Source: UBA1413 sp037447215 (GTDB taxonomy: Bacteria > Bacteroidota > Bacteroidia > Bacteroidales > Prolixibacteraceae). Taken from it: a DNA stretch of 64,000 nt. Shown piece by piece: positions 54,086 through 62,921 of this stretch; the stretch's first letter is position 1; each line of letters begins with the position of its first letter. Below the pieces are notes generated by a model that saw only the letters and a list, made by a program, of their open reading frames with translations, made no database searches and was not told where the DNA came from. The stretch is taken from assembly GCA_037447215.1 (NCBI GenBank), contig JBBIHB010000016.1, positions 1 through 64,000 of the forward strand, read 5' to 3'. A program made the position numbers and the translations under genes.

Positions 54086-55645
54086 ATGGTAGTAAATGTA
54101 ATAATAGGTGTAATTGTTGGTTTCCTCGGTGGAGGGGCCCTTTCCTGGGTTTTATGGGATAAGGCGCTCAAATCGAGGAAAAGGAAAATTGTCCGGGAGG
54201 CCGAAGCCGAAGGCGAGGTTATTAAAAAGGACAAAATGCTCCAGGCTAAGGAAAAGTTCCTTCAGCTAAAAGCAGAACATGAAAAACAAGTAAATGAAAG
54301 GAACCAACGTGTTGTTGCCCTCGAAAATAAAATGAAGCAGCAACAGGCGACACTTCAACAACAGCGGAATGACCTGCAGCGCGACATCAAGAATTTTGAA
54401 AACGATAAGCATGAAGTTGAAATTATACGTGAGAATTTAACTGCTCAATTGGCTGTTGTTGAACAGAAGCATGAAGAACTGGATAAACTGCACCGGCAAC
54501 AGGTCGAAAAGCTCGAAGTTATATCAGGTATGTCGGCCGAAGAGGCTAAAGCTCAAATGGTTGAATCGCTGAAAGAAGAAGCCAAAACGGACGCTATGTC
54601 GTACATTAACGAGATAATGGAAGAGGCCAAACAAACAGCATCCAAAGAAGCCAAAAAGGTGGTTGTGAAAACCATTCAGCGTGTGGCTACCGAAACGGCT
54701 ATCGAAAATGCGGTTACTACTTTTCACATCGAGAGCGATGAAATCAAAGGCAGGATTATCGGGCGCGAAGGTCGGAATATCAGAGCGCTTGAAGCAGCCA
54801 CAGGTGTTGAAATTATTGTTGATGATACCCCTGAAGCCATTGTATTGAGCGCATTTGACCCAGTACGTCGTGAAATTGCACGCCTTGCCCTTCATCAACT
54901 GGTTACTGATGGACGTATTCACCCTGCACGCATCGAAGAAGTGGTGCAGAAAGTGAAAAAACAGGTTGAAGAGGAGGTCATTGAAACTGGAAAACGTACA
55001 GCTATTGACCTGGGCGTGCATGGTTTGCACCCTGAACTGATCAGGTTGATTGGTAAAATGAAGTACCGCTCATCCTATGGACAGAACCTTTTACAACACT
55101 CGCGCGAGGTAGCTAACCTATGCGCCATTATGGCATCGGAACTTGGGCTGAATCCCAAAAAGGCAAAGCGTGCCGGATTGTTGCACGACATTGGAAAGGT
55201 ACCGGACGATGAACCAGAAATTCCACATGCTGTTTTAGGTATGAAACTGGCCGAAAAATACAAGGAGAAACCCGAGATATGCAATGCTATTGGTTCGCAT
55301 CACGATGAGGTAGAAATGCAGACACTTCTTGCCCCGATTGTTCAGGTTTGCGATGCCATATCGGGAGCCCGTCCTGGCGCCCGCCGCGAGGTTGTGGAAT
55401 CGTATATCAAACGTCTTAAAGACCTCGAAGACCTTGCGCTTTCTTATCCCGGTGTTATGAAAACCTATGCAATTCAGGCTGGTCGGGAACTAAGGGTTAT
55501 TGTTGGCAGCGACAAACTGAATGACCAGGAGTCGGAACAGCTTTCGTACGACATTGCCAAACGTATTCAGGACGAAATGACTTATCCCGGGCAGATTAAG
55601 ATAACTGTTATCAGGGAAACCCGGGCAGTAAACTACGCAAAATAA
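54086..55645 (+). CDS. rny: Ribonuclease Y
   Basis: This 519-residue enzyme has one N-terminal membrane helix and a long coiled coil (about 30-200). A KH domain carries I-I-G-R-E-G-R-N-I-R near 230, and an HD domain has H-S-R-E-V-A near 340 and L-L-H-D-I-G-K near 370. RNase Y is a membrane-anchored endoribonuclease that starts mRNA decay. ATG at 54086 is used; a TTG two codons upstream (54080) is less likely. Length fits the family (about 520). Confidence 0.95.
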   Translation: MVVNVIIGVIVGFLGGGALSWVLWDKALKSRKRKIVREAEAEGEVIKKDKMLQAKEKFLQLKAEHEKQVNERNQRVVALENKMKQQQATLQQQRNDLQRDIKNFENDKHEVEIIRENLTAQLAVVEQKHEELDKLHRQQVEKLEVISGMSAEEAKAQMVESLKEEAKTDAMSYINEIMEEAKQTASKEAKKVVVKTIQRVATETAIENAVTTFHIESDEIKGRIIGREGRNIRALEAATGVEIIVDDTPEAIVLSAFDPVRREIARLALHQLVTDGRIHPARIEEVVQKVKKQVEEEVIETGKRTAIDLGVHGLHPELIRLIGKMKYRSSYGQNLLQHSREVANLCAIMASELGLNPKKAKRAGLLHDIGKVPDDEPEIPHAVLGMKLAEKYKEKPEICNAIGSHHDEVEMQTLLAPIVQVCDAISGARPGARREVVESYIKRLKDLEDLALSYPGVMKTYAIQAGRELRVIVGSDKLNDQESEQLSYDIAKRIQDEMTYPGQIKITVIRETRAVNYAK

Positions 55646-55667
55646 AAAATGAAATCAGATAAAAACG

Positions 55668-55698
55668 AACCGCTCTGATATACCGGGGCGGTTTTTTT
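55668..55698 (+). terminator. Rho-independent terminator of rny
   Basis: AACCGC (55668-55673) pairs with GCGGTT (55688-55693), followed by T to 55698. It overlaps the last bases of the convergent SirB1-like gene. Confidence 0.85.
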
Positions 55699-56587
55699 AC
55701 TTATTTGCATTTAAAATAGATAACATTTGGTGAATGTCGGCGGTTTTATCGCTGAACCCGTTGAGTTCATATGATTTTTCGGTGACTTCAAGGAGCCGCG
55801 AAAGGAAACACCTTGGGCTACTTGCTTCAAAAAAACGTGTGATTGGTTCGAGGCCTGAGCGGCGCAATTGAAATTCAAGCTCACGCCTGCCGCTGATTGA
55901 CCCTTTATTGGAAGGATTAATATAAAACAAAACATCGGTATCCACACCGGCAGGGTGCACTTTGGCTGCAATGCGTTTATCCACGTAAGCCAATAGGGGA
56001 TGCTTGGGTATGTCGATGAATTTTACGGGCAAATCGAGTCTGTTCGCAATAATAGTATAAAGCAGGCTTATGGAAATTGGGTTACCCAATCCGGTTTCAA
56101 GTACCTGATTTATAAAACAGTTTTTTGGCGCATAATAATTTTCATGGTCAACCGTAAACCCCGACTCATGAAAAAATATGTGGTTCAATACGGTTATTTT
56201 TTCAAGCGATGTCAGTGAGTTGTTTAATTCAACCCATACTTTCTTTCTGATCTCTTCAATTTTCCGTTCGATCCAATGTGCATCCAGATCAGCGTAATGA
56301 TATTTGCTGGCAAGTATGAAACCGTCGAGCAGATCGGGTTCCGATTGTTTCGACCACTTTCTGAAACTCTTATAATTTTCTTTGAACTTCAGCCGTTGAA
56401 TAAGATATTCTATCCTTCCCTGGCAAAATTCATCGTACGAATTTTCCCATATTTTTTCCAATTCCGGGATAATCCTTGCCGTTTCTTTAAGCAATTCCTT
56501 TTCAACAGCTTCGTAAACGCTTCTGTCCGGGTCGTCCATCAGGCTGATAAGGGCAGAAATGCGTTTTGATTTACCGGAATTTTTCAT
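55697..56587 (-). CDS. SirB1/transglutaminase-like protein
   Basis: This 296-residue protein has a helical N-terminal half and a C-terminal transglutaminase-like domain of the SirB1 group. The SirB1 block K-N-C-F-I-N-Q-V-L-E-T-G-L-G-N-P-I-S-I-S-L-L-Y lies near 155-177, and L-P-V-K-F-I-D-I-P-K-H-P-L-L near 188-201. Cys157 stands where many members have Ser. No signal peptide. The molecular function of SirB1 proteins is unknown. It is 2 nt from the nucleoside phosphorylase gene and likely in one operon. Confidence 0.8.
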   Translation of the reverse strand: MKNSGKSKRISALISLMDDPDRSVYEAVEKELLKETARIIPELEKIWENSYDEFCQGRIEYLIQRLKFKENYKSFRKWSKQSEPDLLDGFILASKYHYADLDAHWIERKIEEIRKKVWVELNNSLTSLEKITVLNHIFFHESGFTVDHENYYAPKNCFINQVLETGLGNPISISLLYTIIANRLDLPVKFIDIPKHPLLAYVDKRIAAKVHPAGVDTDVLFYINPSNKGSISGRRELEFQLRRSGLEPITRFFEASSPRCFLSRLLEVTEKSYELNGFSDKTADIHQMLSILNANK

Positions 56588-56589
56588 GG

Positions 56590-57459
56590 TTACAAAGTAA
56601 GTTTATCTAAAACTGCTTTGATAAGTTTCTCCATTTCATGATAATAATTCTCACTGGTTTCTCGGGTTATACGGTTTGCTATGATCAGACAAACCGTTAA
56701 CGCGTGGTGGCCAAGCATCCTCGATAATCCGTAAATAGCCGAACTCTCCATCTCATAATTGGTAATTTTCAGATCACCATACTTAAAATCTTCCAGTTTC
56801 TCGTTCAGGTCGGGGATGGCAAGCGGCAGCCTAAGCACCCGGCCTTGCGGGCCATAAAATCCGGGAGCGGAGATATTGACGCCATGAACAAAATTAAATC
56901 CACCGAATAATCTGAGAAGCTCATCCGACGCATCCACAACATAGGGAGTGGGTAAATCAGCGTCCCAGTTCATATAATTCCTAAAATTGGTTTCGAATGC
57001 CATATCGCAAGCATTTTCACGATGGGCATAAAAAGTAATCATTCCATCGAAACCGATTGATTTGCAGCTTACGAGCCAGGAATTAATATGGATGTCGGCT
57101 TGCAGGCTCCCGGATGTGCCAATCCGCACAAATCGCAGTGTGCGGTGACGCTCTTTAATTTTCCGGGTTTTAAGGTCAATATTGGCAAGGGCATCGAGTT
57201 CATTCACCACAATATCGATATTATCGGTGCCTATGCCGGTTGAAAGAACAGTAAGACGTTTCCCCTTGTAAGTACCGGTTGAGGTGACAAATTCGCGGTT
57301 ACGGACTGTAAACTCGATTTTATCGAACATGCCCGAAATGGTTTCAACCCTTCCTGGATCGCCAACCAAAAGGATGGTATCCGAAATCTGCTCCGGTTTT
57401 AAATGAAGATGAAAGATGCTGCCATCCGGGTTTAGTATGAGTTCTGAATTTTTAATCAT
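56590..57459 (-). CDS. Nucleoside phosphorylase (uridine phosphorylase-like)
   Basis: This 289-residue PNP/UDP-family protein (start at 57459) has the phosphate-binding L-V-G-D-P-G-R-V near 32, T-G-I-G-T-D-N near 75, R-I-G-T-S-G-S-L near 115, and N-Y-E-M-E-S-S-A-I near 235. The last is the conserved M-E-x-x motif of ribose binding. The reaction is nucleoside + phosphate to base + ribose 1-phosphate. The extra upstream residues to 57513 are not family-like. It is a housekeeping salvage enzyme and not part of the distant nucleoside locus. Confidence 0.88.
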   Translation of the reverse strand: MIKNSELILNPDGSIFHLHLKPEQISDTILLVGDPGRVETISGMFDKIEFTVRNREFVTSTGTYKGKRLTVLSTGIGTDNIDIVVNELDALANIDLKTRKIKERHRTLRFVRIGTSGSLQADIHINSWLVSCKSIGFDGMITFYAHRENACDMAFETNFRNYMNWDADLPTPYVVDASDELLRLFGGFNFVHGVNISAPGFYGPQGRVLRLPLAIPDLNEKLEDFKYGDLKITNYEMESSAIYGLSRMLGHHALTVCLIIANRITRETSENYYHEMEKLIKAVLDKLTL

Positions 57460-57597
57460 AGCAAATATTCTGATATGATGGCCAAAAATATTTAAAAAAT
57501 ATTTATCAGTCAATTAGTTAGCTTGTATTTTATCAACAGTTAAGCGTAATTTATCTATAATCAATCGTTAATAACCAAATAAATTCTGAAATTCCCT

Positions 57598-57605
57598 TAA
57601 TTTTG
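57598..57605 (+). promoter_or_regulatory. Possible -7 box of the SPFH protein gene
   Basis: TAATTTTG matches TAnnTTTG, 25 nt before the ATG at 57631. No clear -33 element. Confidence 0.45.
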
Positions 57606-57630
57606 CATGAGAATTTAAAATTTTAGAATT

Positions 57631-58449
57631 ATGAACTTCAATTTCAAATCTACCTATTTGGTTGTGGCTGTTGTTGCCATTATCGTCCTATTGCTTTTTG
57701 GGAGTCGAATGTTTATCATTATTGATGCAGGTGAGCGTGGTATAATTTTCAGACCTTATACCAGTGGCCTCGATCGGGAAAAAATTTATGGCGAGGGTTT
57801 TCATGTGGTTGCCCCATGGAACAAGATGTTTTTGTATAATGTACGTGAACAGCAGCGCGAAGAAACAATGGATGTTCTGGATAAGAACGGCCTCTCAATT
57901 AATGTGGATGTTACTGTTCGTTTTAATCCATTGTATGATAAGATACCCTTTCTACATGAGCGTTTCGGAAGCAATTTTATAAATGTTCTGGTCGTTCCCG
58001 AAGTACGTTCATCGGTACGGCAAGTGGCCGGACGTTACAGTGCCGAAGAAATTTACTCAACCAAAAGGCAGCAGGTTGAAGGTTCAATTATTGAGGAAAC
58101 CCGAAAAACCTTAGGAGGTAATTTTATTGATATGCGGGCGCTTCTCATCAGGGGAATAAACCTTCCGCCACAGATTAAAAATGCCATCGAAAGTAAACTG
58201 ACCCAGGAACAGGAAGCTTTAGCATACGAATTCAGGCTTGACCGTGAACAATCGGAGGCCGAACGCAGGAGGATTGAAGCCCAGGGTATTGCCGATTTTA
58301 ACCGGATTGTAAATGCCAGTCTGACAGACAACATTTTGAAACAAAAAGGCATTGATGCTACCTTGGAACTTGCAAAGTCGGGCAATTCGAAAATAGTGGT
58401 TGTAGGTAGCGGTAAAGATGGATTACCCCTCATTCTGGGTGGCAATTAA
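57631..58449 (+). CDS. Prohibitin-family SPFH membrane protein
   Basis: This 272-residue protein has one N-terminal membrane helix. An SPFH/prohibitin domain follows (I-D-A-G-E-R-G-I-I-F near 31, N-V-D-V-T-V-R-F-N near 90, V-V-P-E-V-R-S-S-V-R-Q-V near 114). A C-terminal coiled coil is rich in Glu/Arg/Ala (Y-E-F-R-L-D-R-E-Q-S-E-A-E-R-R-R-I). Prohibitins form ring-like scaffolds and regulate membrane proteases such as FtsH. It is 9 nt upstream of the thioesterase gene. Confidence 0.9.
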   Translation: MNFNFKSTYLVVAVVAIIVLLLFGSRMFIIIDAGERGIIFRPYTSGLDREKIYGEGFHVVAPWNKMFLYNVREQQREETMDVLDKNGLSINVDVTVRFNPLYDKIPFLHERFGSNFINVLVVPEVRSSVRQVAGRYSAEEIYSTKRQQVEGSIIEETRKTLGGNFIDMRALLIRGINLPPQIKNAIESKLTQEQEALAYEFRLDREQSEAERRRIEAQGIADFNRIVNASLTDNILKQKGIDATLELAKSGNSKIVVVGSGKDGLPLILGGN

Positions 58450-58458
58450 ACCTGTTTT

Positions 58459-58941
58459 ATGTTGAAATTCACCAATCCATTCAGCGTTCGGGAAGGTAAC
58501 AGATATCAATGTTTTGGCTGTTCGCCTTTTAACCGTCATGGATTAAAACTTGAATTCTGGGATAATGGTGATGAAGTTGTTACATATTGGGATACTGAAT
58601 TCCATTATGAAGGTTTTCATGATATTTTGCATGGTGGAATTCAGGCTACCCTTATGGATGAGGCAGCAAGCTGGTGTGTTTTTACAAAATGCGGAAGCGC
58701 TGGAGTAACTTCAGAAATGACCATTAAATACCACAAACCCCTCCCTATTTCAAAAGGGAAAATTACAATCATTGCAAAGCTTCATCAGTTTATTAAACGT
58801 CAAGCCATCATAAACTGCATATTAAGCGATTCCGAAGGAAATATTTATACCACCAGTGAAGTCGTTTTTTTTGTTTTTCCCGAAAATTTAGCAAGGGAAA
58901 AATATGGTTATCCCGGACTAAATGCTTTCTCAGACGGGTAG
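58459..58941 (+). CDS. PaaI-family thioesterase (hotdog fold)
   Basis: This 160-residue protein has the hotdog-fold active-site helix H-G-G-I-Q-A-T-L-M-D-E-A-A near 58-70, with Asp/Glu residues typical of PaaI/YdiI thioesterases. It begins with N-P-F-S and a C-F-G-C-S-P motif, often seen in PaaI-like proteins. It should hydrolyse an acyl-CoA, whose identity is unknown. It probably shares a transcript with the prohibitin gene. Confidence 0.85.
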   Translation: MLKFTNPFSVREGNRYQCFGCSPFNRHGLKLEFWDNGDEVVTYWDTEFHYEGFHDILHGGIQATLMDEAASWCVFTKCGSAGVTSEMTIKYHKPLPISKGKITIIAKLHQFIKRQAIINCILSDSEGNIYTTSEVVFFVFPENLAREKYGYPGLNAFSDG

Positions 58942-59008
58942 CGTTGTATGTGTTCCTTTAATGTTAATTATTCATCGGTTTAATCCTGTAAAGCTGTCAA
59001 GACTTCCC

Positions 59009-59200
59009 TTATCTGCGTAATTTATTGTTTTTGAATGATTTGTAGTCGAAATCGTCCATATCTTCATCATCAAAATCATCGTAGATTGAAAGTCTTTTTT
59101 TTGTACCTTTTTCTTTTTTAACGGCACCTGAATAAGCTGCTTTTTTATCTACCTTATCCACTTTTTCATGGTGCCCATGTTTGGAAAAATCGCGTTTCAT
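59009..59200 (-). CDS. Small highly charged protein, unknown function
   Basis: This 63-residue frame starts at ATG 59200 (a GTG one codon upstream is less likely). The N-terminal half is Lys/His-rich, followed by an acidic patch Y-D-D-F-D-D-E-D-M-D-D-F-D and a basic end K-N-N-K-L-R-R. It has no signal or fold motif. The regular opposite-charge blocks argue for a real protein, yet a chance frame cannot be excluded. Confidence 0.5.
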   Translation of the reverse strand: MKRDFSKHGHHEKVDKVDKKAAYSGAVKKEKGTKKRLSIYDDFDDEDMDDFDYKSFKNNKLRR

Positions 59201-59392
59201 CACTTAGTCTGAAAATAATGTTGAAATACAATGATATAACACAAAATTGTTAATACGGTTCATTTAAATTAAAGATGCAATTTAATGCAAAATTTATGAA
59301 ATTTACAAATACCCTGATCAATAAAATTTTTTTCCTGATAATATTATTTAATGTCAATTGTTATAGTTTTATCTGATAAAAAGTGATTTTGA
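59201..59392. other. AT-rich intergenic region
   Basis: These 192 nt between the small charged gene and the OmpA-like gene are AT-rich. They should hold two divergent promoters, but I cannot point to clear boxes. Confidence 0.3.
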
Positions 59393-61342
59393 ATGAGGTT
59401 TAGTTATAATGGCATTAAATTTCAGGAATTATTATGGTTAATCGTTCTATTTACTGCTGAAATGGCAGGGGCTCAAAGCCGTGGAAGAATATTAAGACTT
59501 GCTGAAGAGGCAAGGAGAGCATGGGAACAACGGGACCTGGTTAAGGCTGAACAAGCCGCGAATAAAGTATTAATTGCAGAAAAGGATAACCTTGATATTC
59601 ATTTGCTTTTGGCAGAAATATACAGGGAACAGAACAATCCGGCCCTCGAATTGGCGCATCTCGAAAGTGCCGCAGACCTGCCGGGAAAACCAATCCTTGT
59701 CTATTTCAGGCTTTCCGAAACCTATTTTTCTATTGGTGAATACGATAAAGCACATACCAGTATTAATAAATATTTAGAAGGAAATTCATCTAAAGGTCTG
59801 ATTGGAAAAGCCGAACAGATAAGAAAACATTCAGCATTTTCCAAAGAGGCCATTAAAAATCCGGTAGAATACAATCCGGTTAATTTAGGCACGAATATAA
59901 ATACCAAATACGACGAATATTGGCCATCCATAACAATTGATGGTTCGACTCTGATATTCACACGTTTGCTGCCTATGGAAGGAATTCCGAAGTTAAAACA
60001 GGAAGATTTTTATTTGAGTATTTTTGATGGAGTTTTATGGTCGGAAGCTGAACCTGTGAATTCCATCAATTCCAATCTGAATGAAGGAGCACAGACCATT
60101 TCTGTCGATGGGAGCCTGTTGTTTTTCACACTTTGCAACCATCCTGAAGGATTTGGAAGCTGCGATATCTGGTATTCGGTCAGGGAAGATGGAAGCTGGT
60201 CGAAACCGCGTAATGCCGGAAGAACGCTGAATTCGGAATCGTGGGAAGGTCAGCCATCACTTTCAGCATTTGGCGATAGATTATATTTTGCAAGCAACCG
60301 TCCTGGTGGAAAAGGGAACAAAGATATCTGGAGTATTGAACTAAAAGGTTGGAGTACCGTTGGCAAGCCAATTTGGGGTGAGTTGATAAACCTTGGAGAC
60401 AGCATCAATACTCCTGGCGATGATATTTCCCCTTTTATTCATCAAAATAGTCGTGATCTGTTTTTTAGTTCCGATTATTGGCCTGGCTTTGGAGGTTTTG
60501 ACCTTTTCAGGTCGCAGCAGAAACCTGATGTCACATGGACACAGGCGAGAAACTTAGGCTTCCCTGTTAACAGCCCGGGTAATGAACAGGGTTTGGTTAT
60601 CGACCGCAAAGGGCTTACAGCCTATATGGCATCGAACCGAATCCCCGGAAATGGGATGGATATTTATAGTTTTGCCCTCGATGAATCCCTGAGGCCTGCC
60701 CCGGTGACCTTCATACAGGGAATAATTACCGATGCCGAATCGCAAGAACCTGTTTCTGCAATGGTTAAACTCACAGGCCTTGAAAAAGATGCACCGGTCG
60801 AATTAATTCTGAAAGCAGATGCAGAAGGAAGATTTAACGTAACATTGCCTGCTGGGAACGAATATGCTTTTCATGTGAACGAACCTGGTTATTTGGTTTT
60901 TTCAGAGCATATTTTTGTTGAAGAAATGGATTCACCCGAGCCTGTTTACCGGCAAATCTCACTTACCCCGGTTATGGTAGGCAGCCAAACCCATTTGTAC
61001 AATATTTTCTTTGATACAGGTTCCGACAAGATACTTGAAAGATCGGAGCCTGAATTGAATGAACTGACGGGTTTTCTGCTTCAAAATCCTTCATTACAGA
61101 TTGAAATTCAGGGGCATACCGATAATATAGGAACCGCGGAATTCAATCTTTCCCTTTCGGAAAATAGGGCTAATTCTGTAGTTTCTTTCCTTATTCAGCG
61201 AGGAATTACTGTTAACAGGCTTTCATCCAAAGGCTATGGTTATACCTTACCTGTTGCACCTAACAGCACTGAAGAAGGAAGGGCAAAAAACCGCCGGACA
61301 ACCGTGAAAATTACCGGAGTTTTGCAACCTCTTCAGGAGTAA
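59393..61342 (+). CDS. OmpA-family protein with TPR and PD40 repeats
   Basis: This 649-residue envelope protein has a signal peptide (near A-G-A-Q) and TPR-like repeats (about 30-130). A WD40-like PD40 propeller follows (about 160-430: repeated D-E-Y-W-P-S-I, N-R-P-G-G-K-G-N-K-D-I-W). Next come a carboxypeptidase-regulatory-like domain (about 440-520) and a C-terminal OmpA domain (about 540-645) with H-T-D-N-I-G-T and N-R-R-T-T-V. OmpA binds peptidoglycan. This architecture is typical of Bacteroidota envelope proteins, some linked to gliding or type 9 secretion, but the specific role is unknown. Confidence 0.9.
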   Translation: MRFSYNGIKFQELLWLIVLFTAEMAGAQSRGRILRLAEEARRAWEQRDLVKAEQAANKVLIAEKDNLDIHLLLAEIYREQNNPALELAHLESAADLPGKPILVYFRLSETYFSIGEYDKAHTSINKYLEGNSSKGLIGKAEQIRKHSAFSKEAIKNPVEYNPVNLGTNINTKYDEYWPSITIDGSTLIFTRLLPMEGIPKLKQEDFYLSIFDGVLWSEAEPVNSINSNLNEGAQTISVDGSLLFFTLCNHPEGFGSCDIWYSVREDGSWSKPRNAGRTLNSESWEGQPSLSAFGDRLYFASNRPGGKGNKDIWSIELKGWSTVGKPIWGELINLGDSINTPGDDISPFIHQNSRDLFFSSDYWPGFGGFDLFRSQQKPDVTWTQARNLGFPVNSPGNEQGLVIDRKGLTAYMASNRIPGNGMDIYSFALDESLRPAPVTFIQGIITDAESQEPVSAMVKLTGLEKDAPVELILKADAEGRFNVTLPAGNEYAFHVNEPGYLVFSEHIFVEEMDSPEPVYRQISLTPVMVGSQTHLYNIFFDTGSDKILERSEPELNELTGFLLQNPSLQIEIQGHTDNIGTAEFNLSLSENRANSVVSFLIQRGITVNRLSSKGYGYTLPVAPNSTEEGRAKNRRTTVKITGVLQPLQE

Positions 61343-61784
61343 CCGGTCCCGAATTGTTTGAAAAACTTTGCCTTATATAGGTTAATACATCTGCTATCTG
61401 ATTATTGGTCAGGTGGTTGTGTGGTGGCATAATCCCATTGTATTCCACCCCATCAATAACAATCTTGCCAGATTTGCCTTTCAAGGTTACCTCAATCAGT
61501 TTGTCTGCTTTTCCATTAACCGTTTTATTATTCACTAAAGGTGGATGCATTCCCCTTATTCCCGTACCATCGGCCAAATGGCAGGCTTTGCAATACTGGT
61601 CGTAAACCCTTTTTCCGGGGTGTTCCTGCATGGTTTGAAGGCTTTTTGATTCGGTATCCTGGTTTGTTGTTGATGTATTTTTAGTAGATTTTTCACTGCA
61701 CGATAACAATGTTAACAAAAGAAATCCGAATATCAGATTTAATGCATTAAACTGAATATCAAAAATATTCCGAAAAGACTTCAT
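61311..61784 (-). CDS. Mono-heme cytochrome c lipoprotein
   Basis: This 157-residue protein (start at 61784, M-K-S-F-R-N) has a lipobox (L-L-S-C). A class I cytochrome c domain carries the heme motif C-K-A-C-H and the distal Met in G-I-M-P-P-H. It should shuttle electrons in the periplasm, anchored to a membrane. Its 3' end overlaps the OmpA-like gene by 32 nt, convergent. A second cytochrome gene lies 1.1 kb away at the window edge. Confidence 0.9.
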   Translation of the reverse strand: MKSFRNIFDIQFNALNLIFGFLLLTLLSCSEKSTKNTSTTNQDTESKSLQTMQEHPGKRVYDQYCKACHLADGTGIRGMHPPLVNNKTVNGKADKLIEVTLKGKSGKIVIDGVEYNGIMPPHNHLTNNQIADVLTYIRQSFSNNSGPVTPEEVAKLR

Positions 61785-61860
61785 GTTATTTACTGGTAAA
61801 AAACTATATATACCCATAAGCATTTTAATATTATTCAAGATGTTCAAATGTAAAATAAAT

Positions 61861-61891
61861 TTTCAATAACACATACCTTTTTGTAAGTTTG
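61861..61891 (+). promoter_or_regulatory. Likely promoter of the GntR-family gene
   Basis: TAAGTTTG (61884-61891) fits the -7 box. TTTC (61861-61864) is a three-of-four -33 match with a 19-nt spacer. The start codon follows at 61908. Confidence 0.5.
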
Positions 61892-61907
61892 TAAAAACAT
61901 AGTAACC

Positions 61908-62921
61908 ATGTTGTTTTACGAAAGGATCAACCCGGAATCTGAAATTCCTAAATATAAACAGGTCGTGGATTTGATTATCAGCGATATTGAGTCAGGGATT
62001 TTCAGGCAGGGGCAGCGTGTTCCATCAATCAATGAAACAAGTGAAGAATTGCTTCTTTCTCGCGATACTGTCGAAAAGGCTTATGTATTCCTTAAAAATA
62101 TGGGTGTCCTATCAGCAGTAAGGGGGAAAGGATATTTTATAAATCAGACCAACTTCTATAAGAAGCTTCGTATAGCGTTAGTTTTCAATAAGCTGAGCAA
62201 CTATAAGCGTAGTATATATTACTCATTAACCGGTGCACTTGGATCTAAAGCAAGTGTCGATGTTTTTATTTACAACCATGATTTTGAAGAATTTACACTG
62301 ATAATGGAGAACAACCTGAACCATTACGATTATTTTATTATCCTTCCGCATTTTATTAACGAGAATGCCGATTATGCCAATGTAATCCGAAAGATACCTA
62401 AAGAAAAAGTTATCATAGCCGACCGGTTCCCCGATAATCTGAGCGAATATCCTGTTGTATATCAGGAATTTGAAACCGATATTCAAATGGCACTTACCAA
62501 AGGATTACATTTATTGAAAAAATATAGTCAGATTAACCTGGTTTTTCCGACTGATCAGTTTTACTCAAGGAGGATACAGCGTGGTTTCCAGATATTTTGT
62601 CAGGTTAACCTTTTCAAATTTACAATAATCGACAAATTGATGCCCGAAAACATACGTCCCAATGAATCGTATGTTATTGTTACAGATGATGATCTGTATC
62701 TTTTCATAAAAATAATCCGTGAAAGGGGGTGGAAAACTGGCCGCGACATTGGATTGGTAGCCTATAACGATAGCCCTGTCAAGGAATTACTCGAAGATGG
62801 GATTACCACCATTTCGGCCAATCATGATGAGATTGGCCGCCTTATCGCCCAGATGATCCATACACGCGATTTCAGGCAAATAAGGACTCCTTTTGAGTTC
62901 ATCGAGCGGAAATCGCTTTAA
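61908..62921 (+). CDS. GntR-family regulator with LacI-type sensor domain
   Basis: This 337-residue regulator has a GntR winged helix (residues 12-75: I-P-K-Y-K-Q-V-V-D-L-I, R-V-P-S-I-N-E-T-S, S-R-D-T-V-E-K-A-Y). A periplasmic-binding-like effector domain follows (about 85-335) with late D-I-G-L-V-A-Y-N-D-S-P-V-K-E-L-L. This combination resembles AraR-type sugar regulators frequent in Bacteroidota. Its end overlaps the convergent multiheme cytochrome gene by 23 nt. Target genes are unknown; none in the window is obvious. Confidence 0.9.
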   Translation: MLFYERINPESEIPKYKQVVDLIISDIESGIFRQGQRVPSINETSEELLLSRDTVEKAYVFLKNMGVLSAVRGKGYFINQTNFYKKLRIALVFNKLSNYKRSIYYSLTGALGSKASVDVFIYNHDFEEFTLIMENNLNHYDYFIILPHFINENADYANVIRKIPKEKVIIADRFPDNLSEYPVVYQEFETDIQMALTKGLHLLKKYSQINLVFPTDQFYSRRIQRGFQIFCQVNLFKFTIIDKLMPENIRPNESYVIVTDDDLYLFIKIIRERGWKTGRDIGLVAYNDSPVKELLEDGITTISANHDEIGRLIAQMIHTRDFRQIRTPFEFIERKSL

